In this document: positions 22,307 to 32,885 of the stretch, piece after piece
Position numbering within the stretch: position 1 is the first letter of the stretch
Layout: every line of letters starts with the position of its first letter
NCBI GenBank assembly: GCA_026119855.1
Contig: JAOWBW010000305.1
Span: 744,001 to 808,000, forward strand
Length of the DNA: 64,000 nt
DNA from: Campanula takesimana
Taxonomy: Eukaryota > Streptophyta > Magnoliopsida > Asterales > Campanulaceae
Direction of reading: 5' to 3'
Position numbers and translations under genes: made by a program
The notes under the pieces: generated by a model
The model's database searches: none
What the model was told of the DNA's origin: nothing
The model's input: only the letters and a program-made list of their open reading frames with translations

Positions 22307-23040
22307 TAGTCAGATTGGCCCCTTTTCTGCAGAATTTCTGGGTTTGGACAAGAACCTACACCCCAAGCCTAAGGTACAACCATTCCTAGCATGACAAGAA
22401 ACCAGCAATGCAAGGATGAATTCCATCACACTTTCCTTACCAAACACTTCCCTACTATCTAGTAGTTACACACCATCACAAACAATCATGAAGCACCAAA
22501 ATTTTCATCAAGAATTGCATTAACAACCTAAAGGGAAAAAGGGGTAGTAACTTACTTGATGGGATGATTGATTGCACCAAATAGCCTTTTTCTTTCTTAG
22601 CTCTAGATGATCAACTCAACACCCTATTCATCTTGGTAGAGTTAATTTCTAGGAGAGGAAAGAATTGGATTGGAGATGAATTGCAAGGGAATTTGCAGAA
22701 GTTGAAGAAGAATGGCTTTTCTTTCCCTTTCTAGCTCTCACCAACTCAATTTTGAAGGAAATTAGGAAAAATGAGGAAGATGATTGAGCTGGGTGAATTT
22801 CCCCCAACTTGAACCTCACAAACTACTCTAAGGCCCCCAGACTTATCTTATGGACTTCTAGCCCCCTAGACTCAGATTTACTCTAAAGCCCCTAAAGTTC
22901 ATCCTCGCACAAAGACCCCCTTACCTTAATATAATGAACTAACACATAACCCACAAATAAATGATGCAATGCAATGAAAGAAGTCACAAATAATTTCTAA
23001 AATTATGACTAAAATAGGGTCCGGGTTTAGGGTCGTTACA

Positions 23041-26000
23041 CCCGAAGACCTCACAGCAATGATAGGTCACATTCACTTCAGCAATGTCTTCAATTTTTCC
23101 GACATGGACCTCCCGCCATTTGGTTCCGATCACAATGAAGCCATCTACCTCAAAGTAAAGGCAAGGGGGAGACCCATTTCAAGAGTTTTAGTAGACGGTG
23201 GTTCCGTACTTAACTTAATGCCTAGCCGAGTCATGGGCATACTGGGGCTCAAAAGCTCCGATTTACAACCTTCTACCCAAGTCATTAGAGGGTAAGACAG
23301 CACTGCCTGTACAGTCATGGGAATTCTAGAAGTCGATATCGAATTTGGAAGCATGATCATGTCCGTCCCATTCCAAGTACTTGATGTCCCAGCTTCGTTC
23401 AACATACTTTTAGGCCGACCATGGATCCACAGTTCCAATGCTGTCCCTTCCACTCTCCATCAGTGTGTCAAGATCAGAAATGGGGACGAGATAGTCACCG
23501 TCATGGCCGAGAATGTCACCATCCACAGAAATGGGGGACAACCCGTTCACCAAGTTCAACACGGGATAGAAGGTTCCACTCTCTCCGGCGTCAACGCCAT
23601 CGAAAAAGAGAGGGGAAAATGTGCAATGGACCCTCGGTAATACTAAAATCCTCCGTATGATGAGGAACATGAATCACTTTCCCGGTCTAGGCCTAGGGAA
23701 GCATCAACAAGGAATATTGCACCCCGTAGAGGTTCCTTTTGTCAGAAACAAGTTTGGTTTGGGATACGAGCCTACCGAGGATGACTTAAAATACGAGCAA
23801 GCAGTCAAGAATCAAAAGACCCGAGCTCGCAAAGAAGGTCGACAATATGAAATCCCCAACTTGAGGCCTTACCGCAAAACACTGAACGCTTATTTTGTTC
23901 GCCAAGGGGAAGATGTTCCGTACATGATCTTTACCGAGCCATAGGTTAACGACAAGGGCGTCAAAAAGCTCAGCCTCGAGATCTTCACTGATTACGAAAT
24001 CCCGACACGAGAAAGGGAGCCTATTCCGATGTCACCCCGAGAGTGGTGGGGCAAGAAAGTGACTATGAATCCGAGGTAGAGATTACCGTGGGGGAAGAAC
24101 TATCCGATCTAGCCTCCATGTTCGAAGAATTTGCCATCATGGACGATTGTCAAGTCAACGCCATCTCCGACAACACAGAAATGGAGAGTCCATCTATCAG
24201 CGAGATCCAGCCAAGCTCCGAGCCAATCAACAACTGGTATTCTACGAAGGGGCCCATGGTATCCGAGGAATTTTTAGTCCAAGAAATGGGTTGCATACCC
24301 CGCACACCAACAAAGGAAGAGCGTCTCACACTTACTCTCGAGTCCGAGAGTGTTTCTAATACCCTCACCCAAGAGGATATGGAGGCCATAGCCGAGCGTG
24401 TGTTTCCTTTCTTTGATAATGGAAAATTTGATATTTCTGAGTACCCCGAGATTGCAAACATCATAAATAATGAATTAACTAATAACGAACTTAATGAACA
24501 AGTTAATAACGATTCAAATTATGATGAAATATACCACGAAAACATAAAATACCTAAATAAACTAGCTCAACAGTTCATTGTCGTGGTGAAAATGGTCCAG
24601 GGGCTGATGAGGAATTGCATGTTGTTAATCTGGGTACCGACGAAGAGCAGAAAGAAACGAAGATAGGCAGCTTCTTCAAGGGGGAAGACAGAGACAGATT
24701 GACTGCACTGCTCAAAGAATTTGTGGATGTATTCGCATGGTCGTACAAAGACATGCCGGGTTTGGACAGAAAGGTCGCAGAGCACAGAATTCCGATCAGA
24801 GAGGACGCCAAGCCAGTAAAGCAGAAACTCAAAAAGATCAAGCCAGAATGGTCCCTACAAGTCAAAGAAGAGATTGAAAAGCTCTTCAGTGTGGGTTTCA
24901 TCAAAGTCATTGAGTATCCGACTTGGTTAGCCAACATTGTGACAGTCAGAAAGGCAAATGGCAAGGTTCGAGTTTGTGTGGACTTCCGGGATTTGAACAA
25001 AGCTTCCCTTAAAGATGATTTTCAGCTACCAAACATCGACATGCTCGTCGATTCGACTACCAACTATGAAGTCCGCTCATTTGTGGACAGTTTTTCTGGT
25101 TACAATCAGATTCTCATGTCCGAGGAGGACCAACACAAGACAGCTTTCACAACACCATGGGGCACTTTCTGCTACACAGTCATGCCGTTCGGGCTAAGTA
25201 ACGCTGGGGCTACATAACAAAGGGCTGTTACGGATCTATTCCATGACATGATTCATAAATAGATCGAGGTCTATGTAGACGACATGATCATCCATTCGAA
25301 GGGAACCAACGGTCAACATTTGATCGATCTTCGCAAGTTCTTTGAATGACTCTGACAACACAACATGAGACTCAACCCCGCAAAGTGCACTTTTGGGGTC
25401 ATCAGAGGAAAGGTTCTCGGTTACATGGTCACTGAAAGAGGAATTAAAGCCGATCCCTCCAAGATCAAGGCAATCATTGACATGCCTCCTCCAAAGACGC
25501 AGAAAGAAATCAAAGGTTTCATGGGCAGACTTCAATACATCAGTCGGTTTGTGAACCAACTCACTTCCATGTGTGAACTGATTTTCAAGCTACTCAAGAA
25601 GAATGTGGCTCTAGAGTGGACCGATGCTTGCCAAGAAGCCTTCGACCAAGTGAAGCATTACCTGACATGCCCTCCAGTTTTGGTTCCACCGCATAAGGAG
25701 AAGCCTCTCTTGCTCTATCTCACTGTCAATGATGAAGCCCTAGGGGCTATGTTAGCACAAGAGCAGCGAGACTCCACAAAAGAGAATGCTATCTACTTTG
25801 TCAGCCGCCGGTTTCAAGGAGCTGAGAAGAACTACTCTGTCTTAGAAAAGTCTTGTGCGACATTGGTTTGGGTTACTCAAAAGCTCAAGCACTACATGGA
25901 GGCCTTCCCAATCAAGTTGGTAGCAAAAGTGGACCCTCTCCGCTACATCTTCGAGAAACCTTTCATGTCAACGAGAATAGCCAAATGGTATTTCATGCTC

Positions 26001-27240
26001 GCCGGCTACGATATCACTTACGTCACACTCAAATCCATCAGGGGGAAAGTGTTCAGTGATCAGCTTGCTGAATTTTTGTGTGACGAAGTAAAGGGGAAGA
26101 CGTACAGTTCCCCGACGAGCATTTAATATGCGCTACAACAGAGGAAGATAAGTGTCAACTTTTTTTTCGATGGCGCGGCCAATAAGCATGGATATGGCAT
26201 AGGGATGTTACTTGTCGATCCAAAGGACATGTATACTCCAATCGCTATCCGCCTCGAATTTGAGGCCACCAACAACATTGCCGAGTACGAAGCATGCATA
26301 GCAGGCTCGAAGCGGCCCTCGAGAGAAATGTCACGAGCTTAGAGGTATTTGGTGATTCCTTACTCATCATCAATCAGACATCTAGAAAGTGGAAGATTCA
26401 AGACTCGACTCTGCAACGGTATGGTCAACATCTCGAGGAGTTGGTTGAACAGTTTCAAGAAATCACCTTCAACTACCTGCCAAGGGACAAGAACCGTTTT
26501 GCTGATGCACTAGCCACCATCGCTTCACTGGTCGAAATGCCCGAGGGTAAAATGGTGAAGCCCTTTAAAATTTCCCGAAGAAACAGTCCGTCATACTGCA
26601 TGAGTATCGAGGTCAACGAGGTCCAGGCAAACTCCCCGTGGTATTCAGATATCATGAATTTTCTCAAGAATGGCACTTATCTCGAGGATAGCAATAAGAA
26701 GTCTCAAATGGCATTGCAAAGACTAGCCTCTCGATATGTACTAATCGGAGACCGAGTCTACAAAAGGCACCACGAAGGGATCAATCTCCTATGCGCAAAT
26801 GAGACTGAAGCTCAAGAAATAATGCATGAGATCTACGAAGGTGAATGTGGGCCCCACATGAATGGGTTTATGTTGACCAAGAAGATACTCCGCATGGGTT
26901 ATTATTGGAGTACTATGGAAAGAGACTGCATCGAGAAAGTCAAATGGTGCGCCAAATGCCAATTCCATGCCAACCTACAGCACGCTCCGCCCTCACAGCT
27001 TTACAACATGACCACGCCATGGCCTTTCTCTTGTTGGGGCATAGACATCATCGGAAAAGTTCACCCTACTGGCAGCAATGGACAATCTTTTGTCCTAGTA
27101 GCCGTGGACTATTTTACAAAATGGGTCGAAGCACAGGCTTACCGGGTTCTCAACGCCAAGAAAGTGGCCGAATTCGTGAAGACCCACATCATGTGCCGGT
27201 ACGGCGTTCCTCATGAAATCATCTCAGACAACGGTTCTCA
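23041..27240 (+). pseudogene. Element C pol remnant: protease, G-patch, RT, RNase H, archaeal-type RNase H, integrase
   Basis: Domain order: protease (LVDGGSVLNLMPSRV near 23185; LLGRPWIHSS near 23405), a G-patch-like segment (NHFPGLGLGKHQQG near 23670), RT (24690-25560 with VDFRDLNKA, MPFGLSNAG, YVDDMIIHSK), RNase H, a second archaeal-type RNase H (FFDGAANKHGYGIG near 26170), then the integrase finger (CAKCQFHAN) and core (GIDIIGKVH, ISDNGSH). Dual RNase H is a mark of the Tat lineage. Stops include those after 23293, near 23942, 25217, 25258 and 25346; frame changes occur near 23630, 24000, 24610 and 26280. At 27240 it switches abruptly to A sequence, losing the end of the integrase core. 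Confidence 0.88.
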
Positions 27241-27241
27241 C

Positions 27242-27717
27242 CATTGGCACTTTGGGGGTACAGAACGTCAGTCCACACCGCTACTGGAGAGACCCCTTAC
27301 GCTTTGACATACGGCATGGAGGCAGTGCTCCCTATTGAGTTGGAGGTGCCATCTTTGAGGGTCTTGCTCGAGAACCAAGTGAATGAGGTAGAATGGCTTC
27401 GTAGTCGCTATGATCAATTGGCAACACTCGACGAACGCAGATTGAAGGCCATGGAACACGTCCGGGCCTATCAAAGGAGAACGACAAAAGCCTTCAATAA
27501 AAAGGTCAAGCCTGTTGACATAAAGGAAGGAGACTTGGTGCTCAAAGCACGCTTACCCAATAAATTCAACCCCCTCGGGAAATGGGCCCCCACTTGGGTA
27601 GGGCCGTTTGTGGTACAGAAGATCTTCTCCGGAGGAGCGGTCAGAATGGCGGATTTGGATGGCAACCCGTTCAAAGAACCAGTCAACATCAGCAAGCTCA
27701 GACGCTACTATGACTAG
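27242..27717 (+). pseudogene. Element A integrase C-terminal tail
   Basis: An open stretch of about 157 codons ending at TAG 27715, with LALWGYRTS, TPYALTYGMEAVLP, a basic KAFNKKVKPVDIKEGDLVL segment and the conserved GPFVV...DGNPF end. It matches the last part of the B polyprotein with about one residue change. It has no usable start because the upstream sequence belongs to element C in another frame. Confidence 0.85.
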
Positions 27718-27773
27718 ACTCCCCTCTCTTAAAAAAAAAAAAAAAAATTAATTACTACGCAAAAAGAAGCCCG

Positions 27774-27861
27774 ATAGACTGAAAACCCGCAAAGGGCGGT
27801 CTATGCAAAATAAGGGTGCGTACAGAGCTCGCTAGATCGAAAACCCGCAACGGCGGTCTAG
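27774..27861 (+). other. Tandem RNA-hairpin candidates 3' of pol (A)
   Basis: Two hairpins of one design. Hairpin 1 (27774-27804) pairs ATAGACT with GGTCTAT; hairpin 2 (27832-27861) pairs CTAGATC with GGTCTAG. Each encloses GAAAA on one side and an inner CCC...GGG stem around GCAA or GCAAA; hairpin 2 in A has one mutated inner base. They sit directly after the poly-A run behind the pol stop. The pairing is seen in the sequence; the RNA function is inferred. Confidence 0.65.
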
Positions 27862-27930
27862 GCAAAAGTTAGAGCATTCCCCCTTCTATCTTCCCTTTCT
27901 TTAAAATCATTCTAGTCTGACTGGAATGAA

Positions 27931-27978
27931 CTACGGTGACCTGAGCCCCTTAGTCCTATTTGTAAAAGGGGAACGTAG
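27931..27978 (+). other. CTACG/CGTAG stem-loop (A, 3' of pol)
   Basis: Outer stem CTACG (27931-27935) with CGTAG (27974-27978), conserved GTGACCTGAG after the left arm, and an inner stem CCCCTT/AAGGGG. The same design recurs in the spacer, the LTR, B and C. Confidence 0.6.
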
Positions 27979-28228
27979 GCAGCCTTGCAAAAGGTGCGGT
28001 CTAAAAAACAAATAAACATCCAAATCTTGTTAAGCAATAAAGATAGAAGTTGTATTTTCTGAAAGCAAAAACTTTTATTTCCATAAGTCATTGCATGATA
28101 ACATTTATTTGATGAGTCTAAGCTTGACATACTTTTTGAATGAATAACCTATTCTGAAATTGAAACTCAAACAAAAGCAGACTAAATTAAACTAATGTGT
28201 CTGCACGACTATGGAGAGACGCTCGGGA

Positions 28229-29662
28229 TTACTCCTTAGTGCCATTTGTGCCCTCGGTCTCTTTCTTCTTGCTTTGCCCACGGCGAACTTTCTTCTTGCT
28301 AGGATTCTCACAAAATCTTCTTTCGAACTCGCTAATACCTTTAGCCTTGCCATTAGGAGCCTCTTCACCTTTCCTCTTCTTTGACGCCCCCACTTCTTCT
28401 CCGCCTCCGTTAGCCACGCTCTTACTCATCTTCCTCGCATAAGCCTCAGCCTCCTTAATTCTCAATGAGAAACTTGGAGCACAGGATCCCAAGATAGTGC
28501 CCCTTAGGGTCTCTAGAGTCTGCTCCGCATGCCCAAGTCTCCCCATATACCAATCCAAATACTCGCGTGGCAGGAAGGTGTTGCTAGAGCGTGTGAGGAA
28601 AGTCCTGCGACTAAAGCCGGCCTCGCCCCACATCTGAGAAAGAAGGACTGAGGCACTATCATCCAACTGAAGTATCCCAAAAGGAAAATCATCTCTCTCC
28701 TCGTCCCAACCCTCCGGGATGGTCTGCACCAAACCATACTGGCGAAGCACTCTAGAGGGATAGTAAAAAGTAGTTCCAGAAAGGGTCGGAACTTTGATCG
28801 TGTGAAGTCCCACTTGTTTCTCCCTCACAGAATGAATGTGCCAATGGGGCACCACCCACTGAATGTCGTCAGTCACCATTTCCGCCAAATACTTTTCCCA
28901 ACCTTTGAGAGTCATGCCCTCAAACCCCTCCACCATGCCTCTAATGCGGTGCATCCATGGGGCCACCTTCAGAGAAGCCACCGGCTTATTCACTCGAAGC
29001 CGCTCTTGCAACCACATGGTCAAAAGCCTATCACTACCACAAGGCATCCCACCATAAGCCGCGAGATGGGGAATCCCACAGAGCATCTCCCCAAGAATGG
29101 CCGGTACAATATCATAACCCAAACGAGCCAAGTTCACCATACCCAAACATCCTTCACTGGCAAATCCCACCTCAGAAGGGAAAAGGATAGAGCTAAACAA
29201 GCACAATGCAAGATGGTCCAAGGAGCGGTCAGATGTCACGTCTGCATGCATGAAGTGTTGTGGCATCCAAGAAAGGTCGACATAACCGCCCCTAGCATAC
29301 CTATTAAAGTCATCCGCGGGTACGCCAAAGGTCACCAACTTATCCCTCAAGCAAACGAAGTCAAAAGGCAAGGCAACTTTATCCTTCCCTTCGTAGCCAC
29401 ATAATGCTGCGATGTCTTCATAAGTGGGTGTTATCTCGTTGAATGAAAAGTTGAAGACATGGAGGGTATCATTCCAAAATTTACCACAAGCTTGCAAGAG
29501 GTTGGTATTAGAGTTCATGTGCAAAAGTGACCAAAGACACTTTATCCCATACCGTTCATCAAGTTTCCTACGACTCGAACCAGGAAGTTTGGCAACCCAC
29601 TTCTCCAAAGAGGTTATAAAGACTTTCTTCTCAAGACTTGTGATTCTAGCCTCTTGATCCAT
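28229..29662 (-). CDS. Antisense gene 1 (A): PMD/DUF7745-like nuclear protein, intronless
   Basis: An intact 477-codon frame on the strand opposite to the retroelement. I take ATG 29662 (MDQEARITSL); the frame extends 4 codons upstream to a TTG only. Around residues 61-90, FWNDTLHVFNFSFNEITPTYEDIAALCGY resembles the core block of the plant mobile domain and related DUF7745-type proteins of plant transposons (family name from memory). A helical block LDHLALCLFSSILFPS follows near 155. The last ~60 residues are basic (SKKRKGEE, NPSKKKVRRGQSKKKE), typical of nuclear localisation. Five residues differ from copy B and neither copy has a stop. A possible TATA-like TATTTAA lies at ~29751, with a dyad cluster at 29805-29938. 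Accessory antisense ORFs between pol and the 3' LTR are known in Tat elements; the function of this one is unknown. Confidence 0.8.
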   Translation of the reverse strand: MDQEARITSLEKKVFITSLEKWVAKLPGSSRRKLDERYGIKCLWSLLHMNSNTNLLQACGKFWNDTLHVFNFSFNEITPTYEDIAALCGYEGKDKVALPFDFVCLRDKLVTFGVPADDFNRYARGGYVDLSWMPQHFMHADVTSDRSLDHLALCLFSSILFPSEVGFASEGCLGMVNLARLGYDIVPAILGEMLCGIPHLAAYGGMPCGSDRLLTMWLQERLRVNKPVASLKVAPWMHRIRGMVEGFEGMTLKGWEKYLAEMVTDDIQWVVPHWHIHSVREKQVGLHTIKVPTLSGTTFYYPSRVLRQYGLVQTIPEGWDEERDDFPFGILQLDDSASVLLSQMWGEAGFSRRTFLTRSSNTFLPREYLDWYMGRLGHAEQTLETLRGTILGSCAPSFSLRIKEAEAYARKMSKSVANGGGEEVGASKKRKGEEAPNGKAKGISEFERRFCENPSKKKVRRGQSKKKETEGTNGTKE

Positions 29663-30210
29663 GGCAAAGAGCAAGAAAATTGGCTAAAAGGGAACTCAAA
29701 AAACTGCTCAAAAAGTTGCTGGTACGTTTATGTGGCTGCAAAGGGTTCATTAAATACTGCACAACTCCCGATTCTTGCCAGGAAAAGGAAAACCGGATAT
29801 GCCCTTGGCCCCGCGGCCGATATTGTCCTAGGCCGGGCGGCCAACTTCGTCCAAGGCCACGCGGCCAGCTTTGCTCCGGATCTTGCCATGGCCAGGCGGC
29901 CAACATTGCTCTATGCCTCGCCATGGCCATGCGGCCAACTTTGCTCCATGCAGAAATCCAGCTTGTTTCTTCCCACTCCGTGACGGATCCATGCAACTAC
30001 GTACCTGCCCCCTTCCACGGCTCATGCATTGTATAAAATTAGGGACATTTGTAAAATAACTAGTTTGCACAAGTAGGCTCCCATAATAAAACTGCATTTT
30101 TAAGCATAATATACATACATGCATTTTATACATTTGTTCTGTACATACATATCCCTCTGCTCTCCACTAGCTAACAGTGTAGGAAATAAAGATGGAAAGA
30201 TGGGCCCCGC
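29663..30210 (-). other. Spacer between antisense genes 1 and 2 (A)
   Basis: Presumed promoter of antisense gene 1 plus the 3' end of antisense gene 2. The promoter-side half holds the dyad cluster (29805-29938). The half near 30040-30180 is AT-rich with an ATACATACATGCATTTTATA-like stretch that could hold the poly-A signals of gene 2. No other gene is seen. Confidence 0.6.
29805..29938. promoter_or_regulatory. Five-copy TTGGCC-N4-GGCCAA dyad cluster upstream of antisense gene 1 (A)
   Basis: Copies at 29805-29820, 29829-29844, 29853-29868, 29888-29903 and 29923-29938, with start spacing 24, 24, 35 and 35 bp. The cluster lies 143-276 bp upstream of the gene 1 ATG. The consensus TTGGCCACGCGGCCAA is an inverted repeat with a 4-bp centre and contains ACGCGG, which fits the CGCG box of CAMTA factors. 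Confidence 0.75.
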
Positions 30211-32428
30211 CTAGTCAGAGTCTTCCTCCGTGGTATCTCCACGCCGCGCTAAAGCCCGAGAGCTACCGGCACCCGAACTCCATCCCCGGACCGCTCGACC
30301 ACCAATATGAGAAGAGCCCGCACCATTCGGAGACCGTTCCCGACGCTGGGGTGACGCAACGTCGTCCCTCTGACAAGTACATGAATGGTACGCCTCCCTC
30401 AGTAAGCGCATCAACACGTTCTCCCGCCGAGCTGAACGAATATATGCCTCCCGAGTCACCTGAGAAGGAAACCAATGCAAGGATTACAAGGCAGAAAGAA
30501 ATAAGTGTGTGCGAACATGACTGATATAAAGCACAAAGCCGTACCCCAGCGTCGGGCGGAGGAATGAATGTCTCCTCAACAAGATCTGCATCAGTCGGCT
30601 CCAAGCTAAGCTCCACCTCCCGGCCACCCCTCATCACTCTCACGCTACTCGAGCGAAGGGGCATGTCAACCAAAGGCCGACTCCGACCAACATAACGGGC
30701 CGAGCTCGACCCCTCTCCAGACAACATCCTAGCCCGTACCTGTGGACTGACCAGCCGCGTCCGTACATGGCCGGCATAATCGTCACCCCCCCTGTAATGC
30801 TCTGCCGGAGTGGGAGCCAAAAAAGTCGCCAACCTCGCGGGACGGAGCATATCCCGAGGAGGGTCATAAGGAGCCCACGGTAACGCACCAGCCCTGTGCT
30901 GACGAACCACCCTCTCCCCGAGATACATGGCCTCCCCGGTGAGACCCACAAGCAGAACCCTAGAAGCGGTCAAATCCACTACATAGGGACCCACCGAAGC
31001 CTCATTGGCCGGGCTCCATGGGTAAAATCTAACTCCAACAGGCTCAGACATCGCAAACACCCTCCTCAGATCAGCAGCATCCACTGTCTTCATGTCCCGG
31101 TTTCGGCGGGAAGGAGCCCTGTTGCCCTTGCACCAGTACGACATGATGGGGACAACCTTGTTGGCACTCATCACCAGCTGAAAAGGGGCGACACCGAAGA
31201 CCTCGTACACCCAAGCCTGTGCATATAATGAGAGAGATGTTTCAGACCAAAAAGATAGAACAGAAATCTCAACAAGTGAAAAGAAGGGTAGTCAAGAGCA
31301 TACCTCAAAGGCGAACTGGAACCCGTCAAAGGCCGACGAGCTAGCCCTCGAGCAATGGTCCAAAGCCCGGTAAATCTCAGCTAAACCGGCTCCACCCCAA
31401 GAAATCCCACCGACTAAGTCCAAGTCCACAAGAGCCCCTAGCAGTGAGTACCGGCAGACAGTAGCCCCACTGGGAAACAAAATCTCTGAAAAGCTGTACC
31501 ATAAGAACAGCCGGACCAAGCAATCCAAATCATATTCCCCCCTACTAAAGGCCTCAATAGCCATCTCCACCAAGCGATTCACCTTCCCGGCCTCCATTCC
31601 ATAACCCTTGACACCTCCTCCCAGGTCGGTGTCGACTCCCAGCAGAGCCTGTCTATAGTCCCGCCGCTCCGCCAAGCTCTCATCAAAAGGCAAAGGGGTA
31701 CCGGTAAACCTCAACCCTGTGATGGCCGTGAAATCTGTCGGCGTGATGGTAATCTCTCCCCAACTAAAGTGGAAAGTATGGGTGGTATCCCACCAGAACT
31801 CCCGGCACACCTCTTTCACCGCTGCCACCTTCAGGGTAGCCCCAACCATACGGACACTGTCAAAGAATGGGCCAAAGCCCATAGCCTCGATCCGAGCACG
31901 CAAACCGCCCGGTCCCTCCGGCAGGGACGCCCACAGTTTACCCACAGTCACTGTGGACCCACGAGCCTTGATCCTCTGCAGGTAAACACAGCACAGGTAT
32001 GTTACCATTCTAGCAATTTACAATTCCAGCAATTTAAATTCTAGCATTCCATTATTCTAGTATTTCATATTATGTGCATAAAACATACAAATGTGCGAGA
32101 AGGAGAGGAATGAAAAGTCGAAATTTACCTCCCGCGTCTCCGGAAGCCCCATCGACCAATGACGCTCAGAGTCGATGTAAAAATCGTAATCTTGGTCGAA
32201 CGTGGACCGCAGCAGATTATCGCGATAATTCCGAGTCGCGGCTCGTGGTCTCAAACCGCCCCGTGGAATCAAGGGCGCCGCTTCAAAGCCCGCTCTTGGA
32301 TCAGCCCCGACATTCCCTGCGCCCTGAGCATTACCGTGCCCCTCTCCTTGTGGCTCTTGTTGTGGAATCATATACCCACCATGGCCCGGAAAATCTCTAA
32401 ATAATGCCTCATTGATCCAATCCGCCAT
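30211..32428 (-). CDS. Antisense gene 2 (A): plant mobile domain protein, 4 exons
   Basis: Exons 32428-32129, 31975-31304, 31216-30545 and 30459-30211. The introns (153, 87 and 85 bp) are all phase 0 with GT...AG ends (GAG/GTAAAT, GAG/GTATGC, GGG/GTACGG donors; TGCAG, CACAG, CTCAG acceptors). The product is 630 residues from ATG 32428 (MADWINEAL). Exons 2 and 3 carry a clear plant mobile domain: FWWDTTHTFHFSWGEITITPTDF (about 161-183), FSEILFPSG and SWGGAGLAEIYRAL, continuing across intron 2 into AWVYEVFG. The C-terminus is Arg/Ser-rich and ends EEDSD. No stop in this copy. PMD proteins such as Arabidopsis MAIN/MAIL are nuclear and the domain is also spread by transposons. Because the gene is antisense to the retroelement RNA, its introns are not removed during retrotransposition. 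Likely a captured host gene, function unproven. Confidence 0.85.
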
Positions 32429-32609
32429 AGCTTCAAGAATTATGGGAAAGGAAATCTTCGAAATTATCAAAATCTGAGCTTTCTCTCTCTAAAAACTCAA
32501 TTTTCTCACTCTAACTCGTCAATGGAGGAAGGAAGAAGAAGAAAGAAGAAAGGAAGAAGAAGAGGGAAGTGTCTGGTGATGTGACCAAGGAGTCAGCCCA
32601 TCGGCAGCC

Positions 32610-32743
32610 TTGGCCACGCGGCTACCTTCGCCCTTGCAACCCCAGCCGTTAGATCAGCGATCCGCGTGAAGGAGATCTTACCACTCAACGGTCTTGGCCA
32701 CGCGGCCACTATTGCAAATTCGTGTGTTTGGCCACGCGGCCAA
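32610..32743. promoter_or_regulatory. Three-copy TTGGCC-N4-GGCCAA dyad cluster upstream of antisense gene 2 (A)
   Basis: Copies at 32610-32625, 32694-32709 and 32728-32743, 182-315 bp upstream of the gene 2 ATG. The same motif lies upstream of gene 1 and in the LTR. Confidence 0.75.
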
Positions 32744-32885
32744 CCTTGCCCCTTCAGATAAAATTCCACTTTTGCCCCTGATCTTTTCCCTATTAATTCA
32801 TTTTAAATGCCTTTAACACTACTTTGACTGATATTCGTTACCTTTGGGTACGGAAAGCCCCTTAAAATTTCCATTCTTCATCAAA

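Larger units (their letters stand above)
1..23040 (-). mobile_element. Element F: Ty3/gypsy chromovirus, split by two later insertions
   Basis: A minus-strand LTR retrotransposon with order 5' LTR (19320-23040), PBS, gag, protease, then after a nested Sirevirus RT, RNase H, integrase with chromodomain, PPT, and 3' LTR (1-1913, cut by the window edge). The terminal chromodomain-like segment and the domain order place it among plant chromoviruses, probably the Tekay/Del group (inference). It landed in the protease gene of element C; the right flank begins CCCGA, so the same five bases should precede the left LTR outside the window. Several in-frame stops make it non-autonomous. Without its two insertions the visible part is about 8.8 kb. 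Confidence 0.9.
19320..23040 (-). repeat. Element F 5' LTR with nested solo LTR
   Basis: Plus-strand ends TGTCACAACC...GGTCGTTACA. Without the nested 1493-bp element and its extra target copy it is about 2.2 kb. Relative to the 3' LTR it has lost about 110 bp near 22665 and gained a short insertion near 22765. The GC-motif array is at 22047-22306. Confidence 0.92.

Noticed and set aside
28802..29404. 200-codon plus-strand frame (and its copy at 43385-43987) opposite antisense gene 1
   Set aside because: No recognisable domain, His/Gln/Pro-rich composition typical of the complement of a coding gene, and the minus frame has conserved blocks and a relative in element C.
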